A DNA stretch of 64,000 nucleotides from the NCBI GenBank assembly GCA_963989245.1, contig OZ022349.1:25373651-25437650 (forward strand), given 5' to 3'. Origin of the DNA: Nansenia antarctica (Eukaryota > Chordata > Actinopteri > Argentiniformes > Microstomatidae). The notes beneath the pieces were generated by a model. It ran no database searches. It was not told the origin of the DNA and saw only the letters and a program-made list of their open reading frames with translations. Numbering within the stretch: position 1 is the stretch's first letter; every line of letters begins with the position of its first letter. This document shows positions 35,035 through 42,541 of this stretch, piece after piece. A program made the translations under genes and the position numbers.

Positions 35035-38000
35035 GCCAATGCTATGACACTAAGGTACCAAGCAAACACAGCCAAGTTGTTGCCTGTGTGTTAACCTCCT
35101 GTGAGGTTGCAACGTTGTTAGAAGGTAGCCAATGAAATGCTACTTTAATACTACTAAGGGTCGCGACAACGTAACTGCGGAGCCTTTAGCCTTTAGCCCA
35201 TCTGGTAGGTGCCTTCCAACATGTTGCCACACTACAGCCGACTATTCCGAGAATGTTGTCCACAACCTCACCACAGCCTAACTTCAAGGTTCAACTGTGT
35301 TTGCTGGGTATAGGCAATATTTTCTCCATGTAGTTGAGTAATAGAATTCGTTTGGAATTGTGGATTTATTTTGTCCGATTTTTTTTTTTAAAGAAAAAAA
35401 CGAAAAATGCTATGTGACTCATCTGGTGTTGGGTTTGTGTGCTACGTTGTAGGACTCTTGCCTTCATCCCCCCCAAGAGGCCCCAGTGGGACGTCACTCA
35501 CCGCCTGGCCCTCTTCCCCTGATGAATGACATGCCATCTCCTCCCGGTGTAGTCTTCCCTCCTATACAGGTCCGACTGCGCCACCATGCTCTTTGTGGCA
35601 ATACAACACCCATAGGTGGAAGTCACATGGGCTTTAAAGAAAAAAACGAAAAATGCTATGTGACTCATCTGGTGTTGGGTTTGTGTGCTACGTTGTAAGG
35701 CTGTGTTTGGAATGGCATACTAGCATACTACTCATACTAGATTTTAGTATGCCAGAGCGTTTACACTGTACAGTATGCGAGATCTGACTAGCTAAAATGT
35801 TTATGAGTAGTATGTAAAAAAATCTGTAAATCTTTTTACAACTTGTTTAGCTATTAAGTTCGGACTATGTCGAAGTAGTATCTACGGGTATCTACGGTAA
35901 CTAAGGTAACGTCAGATCAGATACATACATCACATTTTTGGAATATATATGGTTACTTTCTCACCTGAAAACATATTAAAACTTCATAAAATGACATGTT
36001 AACACTTGTAGAGCCAAAATTACAGCTTTTAGCCAATATATTTTTAAATAGAGGATTTAAAATCCCCGCTCCTGGACCGGCGAAATGCATTCTGGGATGC
36101 AGTATGCATACTGCAGTGTAAACGGTTGGCTGGTATTGGCATACTTATTATGAATTTAGTAGGCAGTATACAGTATATACTCATTGAGTATGCTAGTATG
36201 CAGTATGCTAGTATGCCATTTCGAACACAGCCTAAGCCTTAGTGCTTTTTCTTTCCACAGAGAATTGACTCTTGCCTTCATCCCCCCCAAGAGGCCCCAG
36301 TGGGACGTCACTCACCGCCTGGCAAAGAAAAGAAAGAGATTGAAAAGGAGGAGAAACGTCGACAGAAGGAGGAGAAACTGAAATCAGAGGAGGCAAAAAA
36401 GCAAGCGAATGTGAAGTTGGAGGAAGAAAAAAAGCAACAGAAAGAGAATAAGAAAAAGCAAGAGAAAGAGAAGAAAGAGAAAGAGAAGAGCCTTGAGCAA
36501 AAAAAGAAAGAGATTGAAAAGGAGGAGAAACGTCGACAGAAGGAGGAGAAACTGAAATCAGAGGAGGCAAAAAAGCAAGCGAAAGTGAAGTTGGAGGAAG
36601 AAAAAAAGCAACAGAAAGAGAATAAGAAAAAGCAAGAGAAAGAGAAGAAAGAGAAAGAGAAGAGCCTTGAGCAAGAAAAAAAAGAGATTGAAAAGGAGGA
36701 GAAACGTCGACAGAAGGAGGAGAAACTGAAATCAGAGGAGGCAAAAAAGCAAGCGAAAGTGAAGTTGGAGGAAGAAAAAAAGCAACAGAAAGAGAATAAG
36801 AAAAAGCAAGAGAAAGAGAAGAAAGAGAAAGAGAAGGAAGAGAAGATTAGACTAGAGGAGGAAAAAAAGAACGCAAAAGAGAGAATAAAGAAACTTGAAA
36901 ATGAGAATAAGGAGAAGGAAAAGGAAAATAAAAGGTTTGCAGAAGAAGAGAAAAGGAGACTAAAGGAGGAAAAAAAGAACGCAAAAGAGAGAATAAAGAA
37001 ACTTGAAAATGAGAATAAGGAGAAGGAAAAGGAAAATAAAAGGTTTGCAGAAGAAGAGAAAAGGAGACTAAAGGAGGAAAAAAAGAACGCAAAAGAGAGA
37101 ATAAAGAAACTTGAAAATGAGAATAAGGAGAAGGAAAAGGAAAATAAAAGGTTTGCAGAAGAAGAGAAAAGGAGACTAAAGACTGAAAAGAAAATACAGA
37201 AGAAGGACAAGAAAAAGAAAGAGAAGGAACAAAAGAGAAGGGGGGAGAGGGTGGTGGGCTGATAGGCACCCCTCTCAGGGTGGTGGTGTGGTGGGGAGGG
37301 TGGTGGGCTGATAGGCACCCCTCTCAGGGTGCTGGGGTAGTGGAGGGCAGAGGGGAGGGTGGTGGAGGGAGAGGGGAGGGTGGTGGGGGGGAGAAAGGGG
37401 GGTGGTGGGGGGAGAGGGGAGGGTGATGGGGGAGAGGGGAGGGTGGTGGAGGGAGAGGGGAGAGTGGTGGGGGGAGAGGGGAGGGTGGGGGGATGGCTCC
37501 ATCTCTTCCTAGCATCGCCATAATGATGTTCTCATGTGGTGTGTGGTGTGTGGTGTGTGGTGTGTGAGTGTGAGTGTGTGAGTGTGTGTGTGTGTGTGTG
37601 TGTATTAGTGGTAGAAATGGAGGCGTTTCGCCTGGACAGGCACACAAAATCAAAGTGCATTATCGGTTCAGGAGAAGATATAGATTTTTTACCTGGGTTG
37701 TTTCCTGTGTTCCCCAGACCTTTTAAAGACTGGTAGTAATGATGTGTGAATGGCACTAGAGTACCAGAGTACTAGACTATCAACGGAAGATAAAACAGTA
37801 TCAGGAGAGGAGAGAGGAGAAGAAGCAAGAGAAAGAGAAATGGGAGGAACAGAAAAATTTTGCTAAAATTGAACTTGCGATGCAAAAAATAAAGGAGGCA
37901 GATATGAAAATAAAAGACTGGGAGGAGCAACAGAGAAAGAGAGAAAATGAGAAGGAGAAGGACGAAAAGAAACGTGCATTAGAGGAAAAGGAGGCAGAAG

Positions 38001-38128
38001 AGAGAAATGAGAAGCAGGACAGACCAAAAACAACGTCAAAGGAGCTACTCAGAGAGAAGATGGCAGAGACCTATGAAAGGGCAAGACTCAAAGCCAAAGA
38101 GGAGAGTGAAGATGTGAAACAACACTGA
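21827..38128 (+). CDS. DAPK/ZIPK-family serine/threonine kinase with modular coiled-coil tail (spliced gene)
   Basis: Exons: 21827-21888, 25256-25477, 27008-27146, 28106-28235, 31035-31083, 31313-31339, 31439-31591, 32057-32102, tail exon 33819-34616, 36261-37250, about 37799-38128. All introns are GT-AG. Exons 1-8 total 828 nt, 276 codons with no frame break. The protein phosphorylates Ser/Thr in the cytoplasm by family. Visible are GSGNFGQV (20-27), K42, HFDLKPEN with D139, D161FG and APEVINYEP; K42, D139 and D161 have the same numbers as in human DAPK1. The DAPK basic loop is weakened (LKLRRSTSSRLGMDRRDV). No calmodulin-binding segment, ankyrin repeats or death domain follow, so the layout is closer to DAPK3/ZIPK (kinase plus coiled coil), but the tail sequence is unlike it. 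With one copy of the duplicated exon the protein would be about 980 residues. Paralogue assignment is uncertain. Confidence 0.88.
22520..23183. mobile_element. MITE in kinase intron 1
   Basis: Imperfect inverted ends: AAGCAAT...CCGTGGTATAT...CACAGCT at the left against, inverted, AAGCAAT...CCGTGGTATAT...CACAGCT at the right. About 660 bp, no coding capacity. Confidence 0.65.
23225..25022 (-). mobile_element. Degenerate Tc1/mariner element in intron 1, split by a solo LTR
   Basis: On the - strand around 23395-23430 the sequence encodes the conserved QQDNDPKHT motif of Tc1 transposases (CAGCAGGACAATGACCC), followed by the DWPSQSR-like region. The right end, ACTTATGCAGGGCACTGTA at 25003-25022, is a Tc1-type terminal repeat; the left terminal repeat is missing. 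Position 23937-24560 interrupts it. Many stops: a fossil. Confidence 0.7.
23937..24560. mobile_element. Solo LTR with 5-bp target duplication
   Basis: 624 bp starting TGTTATG and ending CTGTAACA (TGTTA...TAACA), flanked by GCTTC at 23932-23936 and 24561-24565. This is the signature left when two LTRs of a retrotransposon recombine. It inserted in the Tc1 copy, so is younger. It contains (CA)-rich segments near 24480-24545. Confidence 0.8.
25256..25477 (+). CDS. Kinase exon 2 (P-loop, K42, helix C)
   Basis: Acceptor CCCATAG|T. Encodes SGNFGQVRAVRERSSG, the ATP-binding Lys in WAGKFLKLRR, the DAPK-type Ser/Arg loop, and helix C with VEREVEILQAL (Glu that pairs with K42), then VVLIVEL. Donor GAGCT|GTGAGT. 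GC-rich unlike the surrounding intron. Confidence 0.92.
25478..27007 (+). other. Kinase intron 2, repeat-rich
   Basis: Contains near-copies of the exon end at about 25575-25660 (GCTTATTGTGGAGCTGTGAATGA and GTGCTGCAACATGTCAACGTTATGG), i.e. a degenerate echo of exon 2. Also (GT)n at 26222-26247 and 26675-26708, (CA)n at 26572-26599, and a (CT)n array at 26862-26945. No other gene. Confidence 0.6.
27008..27146 (+). CDS. Kinase exon 3 (hinge to catalytic loop)
   Basis: Acceptor GCCACAG|T. Encodes ISGGELLDFIVAKENLSEEEA, the SGGEL hinge motif of DAPKs, then HSKRIAHFDLK, with catalytic D139 (HFD in place of HRD, as in the family). Donor CTCAAG|GTGAGA. Confidence 0.93.
27185..27355. repeat. Minisatellite (CTCACAYCYTCTGTC) in intron 3
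   Basis: Alternating TCTGTCCTCACA and CCCTCTGTCCTCACA units over about 170 bp, immediately after exon 3. Confidence 0.9.
27356..28105. other. Rest of kinase intron 3
   Basis: Non-coding, with a (TAA)n at 27599-27620 and a duplicated sentence-like segment (CTGGTGTGACCTACTAGGTTCAAA) at 27794 and 27830. No other feature seen. Confidence 0.5.
28106..28235 (+). CDS. Kinase exon 4 (magnesium loop, activation segment)
   Basis: Acceptor GTTCAG|CCAGAG. Encodes PENIMLADKTVPHPHIKIID with D161 and FGLAHRFTPGEEYRSLCG, then TPQYI. Donor CATTG|GTAAGT; the split codon G|CC gives the Ala of APE. Confidence 0.93.
28464..28660 (-). mobile_element. tRNA-derived SINE in intron 4
   Basis: On the - strand it starts GTGGTCTAGTGGATAGTGAG (pol III A box) and has a B box GTGAGTTCAAATCCCGCC, then a 3' part ending AAAGCGTCTGCTAAATGTCA, a tail frequent in fish SINEs/LINEs. 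A related tail fragment lies at 49858-49895. Confidence 0.75.
28721..28753. repeat. (GATA)n microsatellite
   Basis: About eight ATAG units in intron 4. Confidence 0.9.
29880..30235. mobile_element. Foldback MITE in intron 4
   Basis: GTGCTGATATACAGTATAACAGCAC at the left and, inverted, CGCTGATATTCAGTATAACAGCAC at 30150-30175 give imperfect inverted ends. The right end sequence (CTGCGGCCTCGTACCTA) also lies at 3750. Confidence 0.6.
30679..30863. mobile_element. Near-perfect palindromic hAT MITE with TSD
   Basis: Ends TAGGGGTGGGC / GCCCACCCCTA; the arms (about 30679-30752 and 30785-30863) are inverted copies through ATCGACGATCGATAATTGAT, with an A-run and TAA repeat at the centre. 8-bp target duplication GTTCTGTG at 30671-30678 and 30864-30871. 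In kinase intron 4; the transcript could form a long hairpin. Confidence 0.9.
31035..31083 (+). CDS. Kinase exon 5 (APE motif)
   Basis: Acceptor CTCCCAG|CC. Encodes APEVINYEPLSEAADM plus two bases of Trp; donor TG|GTAAAC. Confidence 0.92.
31313..31339 (+). CDS. Kinase exon 6 (27-nt micro-exon)
   Basis: Acceptor TATACAG|G, encodes WSIGVITYI plus TT of Leu; donor TT|GTGAGT. Too short for ORF detection but required to complete WSIGVITYILLSG, which is highly conserved in DAPKs. Confidence 0.9.
31439..31591 (+). CDS. Kinase exon 7 (C-lobe)
   Basis: Acceptor TTTACAG|G. Encodes LLSGMSPFQGDNDDETLLKV ... FEENYFSQTSVMAKDFIEKL ... KDP, matching the DAPK C-lobe. Donor CCAAT|GTAATC. Confidence 0.92.
31635..31974. 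mobile_element. MITE in kinase intron 7
   Basis: Terminal inverted repeats of about 35 bp: GTGACACGGTCCGGTCATTT at the left and, inverted, GTGACGCGGTCTGGTCAATC at the right, both continuing GG(G/T)CCGCAAGTC. Flanked by ATAT on both sides. Confidence 0.8.
32057..32102 (+). CDS. Kinase exon 8 (end of kinase domain)
   Basis: Acceptor CAAACAG|A. Encodes IERMTAEECLLHPWIK, the HPWIK motif closing the domain. Donor CAAG|GTGAGA, phase 0, so any phase-0 tail exon can follow. Confidence 0.9.
32460..33041 (+). pseudogene. Tail exon, unit 1, with in-frame stop
   Basis: Acceptor GTTGTAG|GAC; 582 nt, phase 0 to 0. Encodes a Pro-rich segment (PSPPGVVFPPIPVRLRHH ... PLPRPLPKRPGP) and the beginning of a coiled coil. 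At 32808-32810 a TAG stands where unit 2 has CAG (KSL*EEERVLEG vs KSLQEEERVLEG). If spliced in, the protein would end about 117 residues after the kinase domain; if skipped, unit 2 replaces it. Beyond the stop the frame stays open (MMEEDTKEEDHIKVVKREN ... RKRRNSSFPRRPLS). Confidence 0.75.
33303..33403 (+). repeat. LINE-type tail and (ATT)n in unit 1
   Basis: AAAGCACTTCGAGTTGCAAA ... AAAAGTGCTTTTCAAAG then ATT repeats; same in unit 2 at 34927-35033. Confidence 0.8.
33629..35260 (+). repeat. Kinase tail-exon duplication, unit 2
   Basis: Second tandem unit, about 270 bp longer than unit 1, mostly because its exon holds an additional coiled-coil duplication (34330-34540) and its (ATT)n and A/T-rich parts are longer. 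Confidence 0.85.
33819..34616 (+). CDS. Tail exon, unit 2 (open): Pro-rich plus coiled coil
   Basis: 798 nt, 266 codons, phase 0 at both ends. Acceptor GTTGTAG|GAC, donor CTTTCG|GTATGT. Residues 1-110 are rich in Pro, Gly, Arg and His with a SHMGSSHMGS repeat; then K/E-rich helix with a duplicated block (MLEEDTKEEDHIKVVKREN ... EILLQ occurs twice, with a shorter MLEEEKTKEREKKKNEILLQ between). Ends RKRRNSSFPRRPLS, a basic stretch that could act as a nuclear signal or phosphosite (inference). Confidence 0.7.
35261..35634 (+). repeat. Kinase tail-exon duplication, unit 3 (truncated)
   Basis: Repeats unit start, acceptor GTTGTAG|GAC and the first 55 or so codons, then breaks at GGAAGTCACATGGGC and jumps back to a second copy of the intron stretch (TTTAAAGAAAAAAACGAAAA ... 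GTTGTAA, 35635-35698). No donor and no coiled coil: a dead module. Confidence 0.75.
35699..36232. mobile_element. Harbinger-like MITE with TAA target duplication
   Basis: Inverted ends: GGCTGTGTTTGGAATGGCAT and, inverted, GGCTGTGTTCGAAATGGCAT, both continuing ACTAGCATACT. TAA on both sides (35696-35698, 36233-36235), the TWA target of PIF/Harbinger elements. No coding capacity. It lies between the duplicated tail exons and exon 10. Confidence 0.85.
36261..37250 (+). CDS. Exon 10: K/E-rich coiled-coil repeats
   Basis: Acceptor CTTTCCACAG|AGAATTGACTC, a different and stronger acceptor than in units 1-3, adding RI before DSCLHPPQEAPVGRHSPPG. After that shared start the sequence switches to KEKKEIEKEEKRRQKEEKL..., three copies of an about 60-residue unit (ends KEKSLEQ) then three copies of a 36-residue unit (EEKKNAKERIKKLENENKEK and ENKRFAEEEKRRLK). 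First GT after this is at 37251 (GAGAGG|GTGGTG), in phase 0; without splicing the frame ends at 37262. A highly charged single helix or coiled coil is expected. Nucleotide identity between units is very high, so duplications are recent. Confidence 0.75.
37251..37560. repeat. G-rich tandem region after exon 10
   Basis: Imperfect repeats of GGGAGAGGGGAGGGTGGTGG, plus a duplicated 47-bp segment with GGTGGGCTGATAGGCACCCC at 37255 and 37302. Many G-runs on the + strand, so the RNA or DNA could form G-quadruplexes (inference). A (TG)n follows at 37535-37605. Confidence 0.8.
37799..38128 (+). CDS. Last exon: K/E-rich C-terminus with stop
   Basis: Acceptors AAAACAG|TAT (exon from 37799) or TATCAG|GAG (from 37805) both keep phase 0 with the donor at 37251. 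Encodes QERREEKKQEKEKWEEQKNF ... MQKIKEADMKIKDWEEQQRK ... SKELLREKMAETYERARLKA ... EDVKQH and stop at 38128. Helical and charged like exon 10 but without tandem units. No AATAAA was found close by. Confidence 0.65.
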   Translation, partial: YQERREEKKQEKEKWEEQKNFAKIELAMQKIKEADMKIKDWEEQQRKRENEKEKDEKKRALEEKEAEERNEKQDRPKTTSKELLREKMAETYERARLKAKEESEDVKQH

Positions 38129-38411
38129 TAGTCCGGGAGCCAAAGCTTTTTTTTTCTTCTTTTTTTTTGGATGAACCTTGTTTTGTCAGGTAAAGTTTTT
38201 TTTCTCTGCTGTTTCTTGTTGCTTGGGGGTACCTCTTCAAAATACAGGAAGGTGCCCTGTGATAGCCCTTGTGCATTTCAGATATTAACCCCTTCATGCC
38301 CGAAATGCCAAATATTCATGCAAAATACTCAAATCAAATGCATCAAATTTATGTTCACTCATGTTTACTCATACTCATGTATGTACAATGTATTTTTTGT
38401 GTTACTATTCA
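38129..38411. other. Kinase 3' flank merging into the outer end of the inverted repeat
   Basis: Likely 3' untranslated sequence of the kinase gene up to about 38185. From 38187 on the sequence is the reverse complement of 48375-48200, the outer part of the head-to-head duplication. Confidence 0.6.
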
Positions 38412-39077
38412 TTAATTTGAAAGATTTTTTTTAAGTAAGTAAGTAAGTAAAGCTTTATTTATATAGCACCTTTCATACAAGAAATGCAGCTCAAAGTGCT
38501 TTACAACAGGAATAAGAACATAAAGTAAGGCAGTGGCTTGGTTGAGGACTTGCTGGAACGGTGCATCCACATTACCAATGGCTGATAGTTCGTACTCAGC
38601 TTTCAGGACTTTGATGACAGAGCCTTTTCCCAACCCATAGTAAGACGCTACGGTGTTGCATCCCGATATGGTATTACATTCATACATGGACTGATGAAAG
38701 GTTCTTGACAATTTCTTGTGAATGCTTGGCCAGTGTCGACTTGATTTAGTATAATAGTGGTCCACTGTTGCCCTTTCCTTGCGGGGGGATTCCATGATGA
38801 GTGGTACATCCAGCCCTGCCTGAAGGTGATGGTGAAGGAGGAGGACAAACACGTCTGTGTGATCAGAAACCACAGAGATTTGATGAGCTTCTCCAGCACA
38901 CATCAGGACTTGTTGGACAATGATGGTGTCAACTTCTTCCTGCTGATCTTCTTGATCATAGTGGTTCCTTCTTTCTTCCATCTTGATCTCGATGGGGCAT
39001 GGGTCCTCCCCTGTCACCACCAACTTGTGTTTGTTGGTGCTCCGTAGATGGAAAAGCCTGTCTTGGGTCAGTTCCTC

Positions 39078-39092
<15 letters not shown>
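38412..39092 (-). pseudogene. Nuclease-like ORF fragment, left arm
   Basis: The - strand encodes YEELTQDRLFHLRSTNKHKL ... EEVDTIIVQQVLMCAGEAHQ, ISVVSDHTDVFVLLLHHHL, SGCNTVASYYGLGKGSVIKV. The DTDVFVLL and GCNTV...GxGK segments resemble the acidic core and helix-hairpin region of PIN/FEN1-like nucleases (inference). The catalytic-type DDTD is SDHTD here, against SDDTD in the right arm. The frame runs into a LINE-type tail (VVKHFELHFLYERCYI). Uncharacterised multi-copy fish sequence, probably transposon-borne. Confidence 0.6.

Positions 39093-39163
<71 letters not shown>
39080..39163. repeat. (ATA)n tail of the antisense LINE
   Basis: About 28 trinucleotides. The LINE whose body is at 44946-46515 (- strand) would end here; the Tc1 element inserted at a TA in this tail. 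Confidence 0.8.
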
Positions 39164-39164
<1 letters not shown>

Positions 39165-39324
39165 ACTACCGTTCAAAAGTTTGGGGTCACCCAGACAATT
39201 TCGTGTTTTCCATGAAAACCTGCACTTTTATTTATCAAATGAGTTGCAAAATGAATAGAAATATAGTCTAGACATTGACATGGATAGAAATAATGATTTT
39301 TATTTGAAATAATAATTTTGTCCT

Positions 39325-40340
39325 TCAAACTTTGCTTTCGTCAAATTGCTTTGCAGCAATTACAGCATTGCAGACCTTTGGCATTCTAGCGGTTAATTTG
39401 TTGAGGTAATCTGAAGAAATTTCACCCCACGCTTCCTGAAGCACCTCCCTTGATGGGCACTTCTTGCGTACCATACGGTCAAGCAGCTCCCACAACAGCT
39501 CAATGGGGTTGAGATCTGGTGACTCCGCTGGCCACTCCATTACAGACAGAATACCAGCTGCCTGCTTCTTCATTAAATAGTTCTTGCATAATTTGGAGGT
39601 GTGCTTTGGGTCATTGTCCTGTTGTAGGAGGAAATTGGCTCCAATCAAGTGCTGTCCACAGGGTATGGCATGGCGTTGCAAAATTTAGTGATAGCCTTCC
39701 TTATTCAAAATCCCTTTTAGCATGTACAAAAGCAGCCCCAGACCATCACATTACCTCCACCATGCTTGACAGATGGCGTCAGGCACTCTTCCAGCATCTT
39801 TTCACTTGTTCTGCGTCTCACAAATGTTCTTCTGTGTGATGAAAACACCTCAAACTTCGATTTGTCTGTCCATAACACTTTTTTCCAATCTTCCTCTGTC
39901 CAATGTCTGTGTTATTTTGCCCATATTAATCTTTTCCTTTTATTGGCCAGTCTCAGATATGGCTTTTTCTTTGCCACTCTGCCTAGAAGGCCAGCATCCC
40001 GGAGTCGCCTCTTCACTGTAGACGTTGACACTGGCGTTTTGCGGGTACCATTTAATGAAGCTGCCAGTTCAGGACCTGTGAGGCGTCTATTTCTCAAACT
40101 AGAGACTCTAATGTACTTGTTTTCTTGCTCAGTTGTGCACCGGGGCCTCCCACTTCTCTTTCTACTCTGGTTAGAGCCTGTTTGTGCTGTTCTCTGAAGG
40201 GACTAGTACACACCGTTGTAGGACATGTTCAGTTTCTTGGCAATTTCTCACATGGAATAGCCTTCATTTCTAAGAACAAGAATAGACTGTCGAGTTTCAT
40301 ATGAAAGTTATCTTTTTCTGGCCATTTTGAGAGTATAATC
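39325..40340 (-). pseudogene. Tc1 transposase
   Basis: The - strand frames 39912-40097 (LTGPELAASLNGTRKTPVST, SVSTVKRRLRDAGLLGRVAK: the paired-type DNA-binding domain) and 39325-39681 (FLLQQDNDPKHTSKLCKNYL, EWPAESPDLNPIELLWELLD: DDE catalytic motifs). Stops and shifts separate them near 39690-39910, so it is inactive. Confidence 0.88.
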
Positions 40341-42404
40341 GAACCCACAAATGTGATGCTTCAGAATTTCAGGGGTCGGGAACCTTTTTGACTGGGAGAG
40401 CCATAAAAGCCAAATATTTCTAAATGTATTTCATTGAGAGCCATATAGTATTTTTAACATATAATAAATTAAATATGTCTTACTTTTAATGCGATTTCTG
40501 GTGCTGCATGGTTTTGCTGATGTCCTTGTAGTCTGGTTCATACGTGGTGAGGTTGAGCTTCATGCAGGCGTTGAGGCTTCCATCAGTTAAACGTGAGCGT
40601 AGGTTGGTCTTAATGTTCCTCATATGCGAGAATGACTGCTCACATACATACAGTATGTAGAGCCAAACATGGTCAATACGGCAATACTAACACGCTGCAT
40701 TGTGTGGTATGTCACAGGAAGCTCGTTCCAAGTTTTCAGAATCAGCTGGTCTTTTTTCAGTTTTTTCATTTCTGTCCACTTGTGTTCCCTCGCCAGCTCT
40801 GCTCGCTGTCGCGCAAGACTTTCCAACTCTCCATTAAGTGTCTTGAACTTACTCATCCACATGTCTGATGCCTTCAGGTCAGCAACTTCCAGCTCAAAGT
40901 CTCCCATAGAGACCCCAGGGATGCATGTCAGGTCGATTTTGTCCACTGCACACTCATGTGGATGAGTGATGAACTTGAAAAGACCAGTGCGCGCACGAAA
41001 TTCTCCAAAACGTGCTTTGAATGACTGCAGGAGATTGGACGTAAAGCCAGCTAGCTGCTGGAGATCCAGATGTTGAGTGGAGTCACTTGCTAAGCATGCA
41101 TCTCTAAATTGTTGCAGTGTTACAAAGTGCAGAAGACGACCTGTTTCAATGTCCCTGAGAAAGACTTCCAGCTTGCTTTCAAATGCAAACACTGTTTGTT
41201 GAAGGGATGAGATTGTATTTCCAATACCTTGCATTTTCACATTGAGCTGGTTCAGATGGCCTGTTATGTCCACGAGATAGTGAAACTGCAGGAGCCAGTC
41301 AGTGTTGTCTAGCTCAGGATGCTTGACGCCTTTCATTTGAAGAAAAGTCCGGATTTCACTCAGGCAAGCTGCAAAACGGCTGAGCACCTTTCCCCTTGAC
41401 AACCAACGCACGTTGCTGTGTAAAAGCAGACTGGGATAATGATTCCCAACTTCTTCTAACAGAGCTTTAAACTGGCGATCATTTAAAGCTCGGGCAACAA
41501 CAGTTTTTTTTCTTTAGCAAACTCCATGAAAGACGTGAATAAATCCTCTCCTCTGGTTGTCCCTTTCATTGGCAAAACAGCCAAGCTTTCCTCACGCAGT
41601 GTGTCACCTGCAGCATACCTGGCAAATATACTGAACTGAGATAGATGGCTAACATCTGTTGACTCATCTAACGCGAGAGAAAAGTATGTCCCGGCGTTTA
41701 TGTCCTTAATTTGTGTTTCCTCAACTTGATTTGCCATCATGATGCTACGATCGTGAACAGTTCTTGCTGCATGTGTTTTATTCGTTTGATTATCTTGTCT
41801 TTATTTGGGAAGTCATCAAACAGTTCATTGGCCACATCAAGCATGAATGTTTTGGCATACTCGCCATCTGTGAATGGCTTTCCATTCCTGACTATTGCCA
41901 AACAGTGGCGGATACAGAAAGTGGCTGATGGGTGGGCCTGGAAAAATCTGGGTAGGCCTGAGTGAAACTCATCACCGCACGTTTTAGACCTATGTATGAG
42001 CAAACAGATGGATGGAACACAACCGGGCTCGCGATCATAGGCGCCGATTTATGTTTCTGCCCGTGGGTGCTCTAAACATTTGGGTACGACCAACACGCAT
42101 GCACACACACGCACACGCACGCACGCAAAATATTCGCAGGGACTGGAGGAGATCACTATGCAGACCATGAAACGAACGGAAAATAAATAAAGTACCTGTC
42201 TACCCAGAGAATGCAACGGACAGCCAAACAAGTTATTATAATACACACACGCAAGGCATTCAAGCGCACGCAATAGTCAATGAATTAACCAATAACCATC
42301 AACTATGGAGGACCAAGTCTGACAGAATTAACAATAAATATATAGGTACATAAATTAATGTATGAACAAATAAATGAACGAATACACACTAGGATCCTCT
42401 GTGA

Positions 42405-42541
42405 AAATCAAGGACCCCAATTGAAATAAGCCAGTGGCTTTCTTGGGTTTTTATCCTCTTAGTTTGACCTTGTATGTAATATGTACTTTCATGTACCTAC
42501 TTCTGCAAACATTCTAATAAAGTTTTCAATCAATCAATCAA
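42405..42541 (+). mobile_element. Retro-insertion 3' end, (AATC)n tail
   Basis: CAAGGACCCCAATTGAAATA ... CTAATAAAGTTTTC then AATC repeats; the same family as 4515-4685. It abuts the truncated transposase frame. Fourth level of the insertion stack. Confidence 0.7.

Noticed and set aside
36232..37318. Long - strand frames of 140-336 codons rich in Ser/Phe/Leu
   Set aside because: They are shadows of the K/E-rich + strand exon 10; the + strand is supported by phase-compatible splice sites and kinase context.
32102..38128. DAPK1-type ankyrin, ROC or death domains after the kinase domain
   Set aside because: Looked for and not found; the tail is Pro-rich and K/E coiled coil only.
38983..39271. 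Poly-Asn / poly-Ile / poly-Leu frames
   Set aside because: Translation of the (ATA)n repeat.
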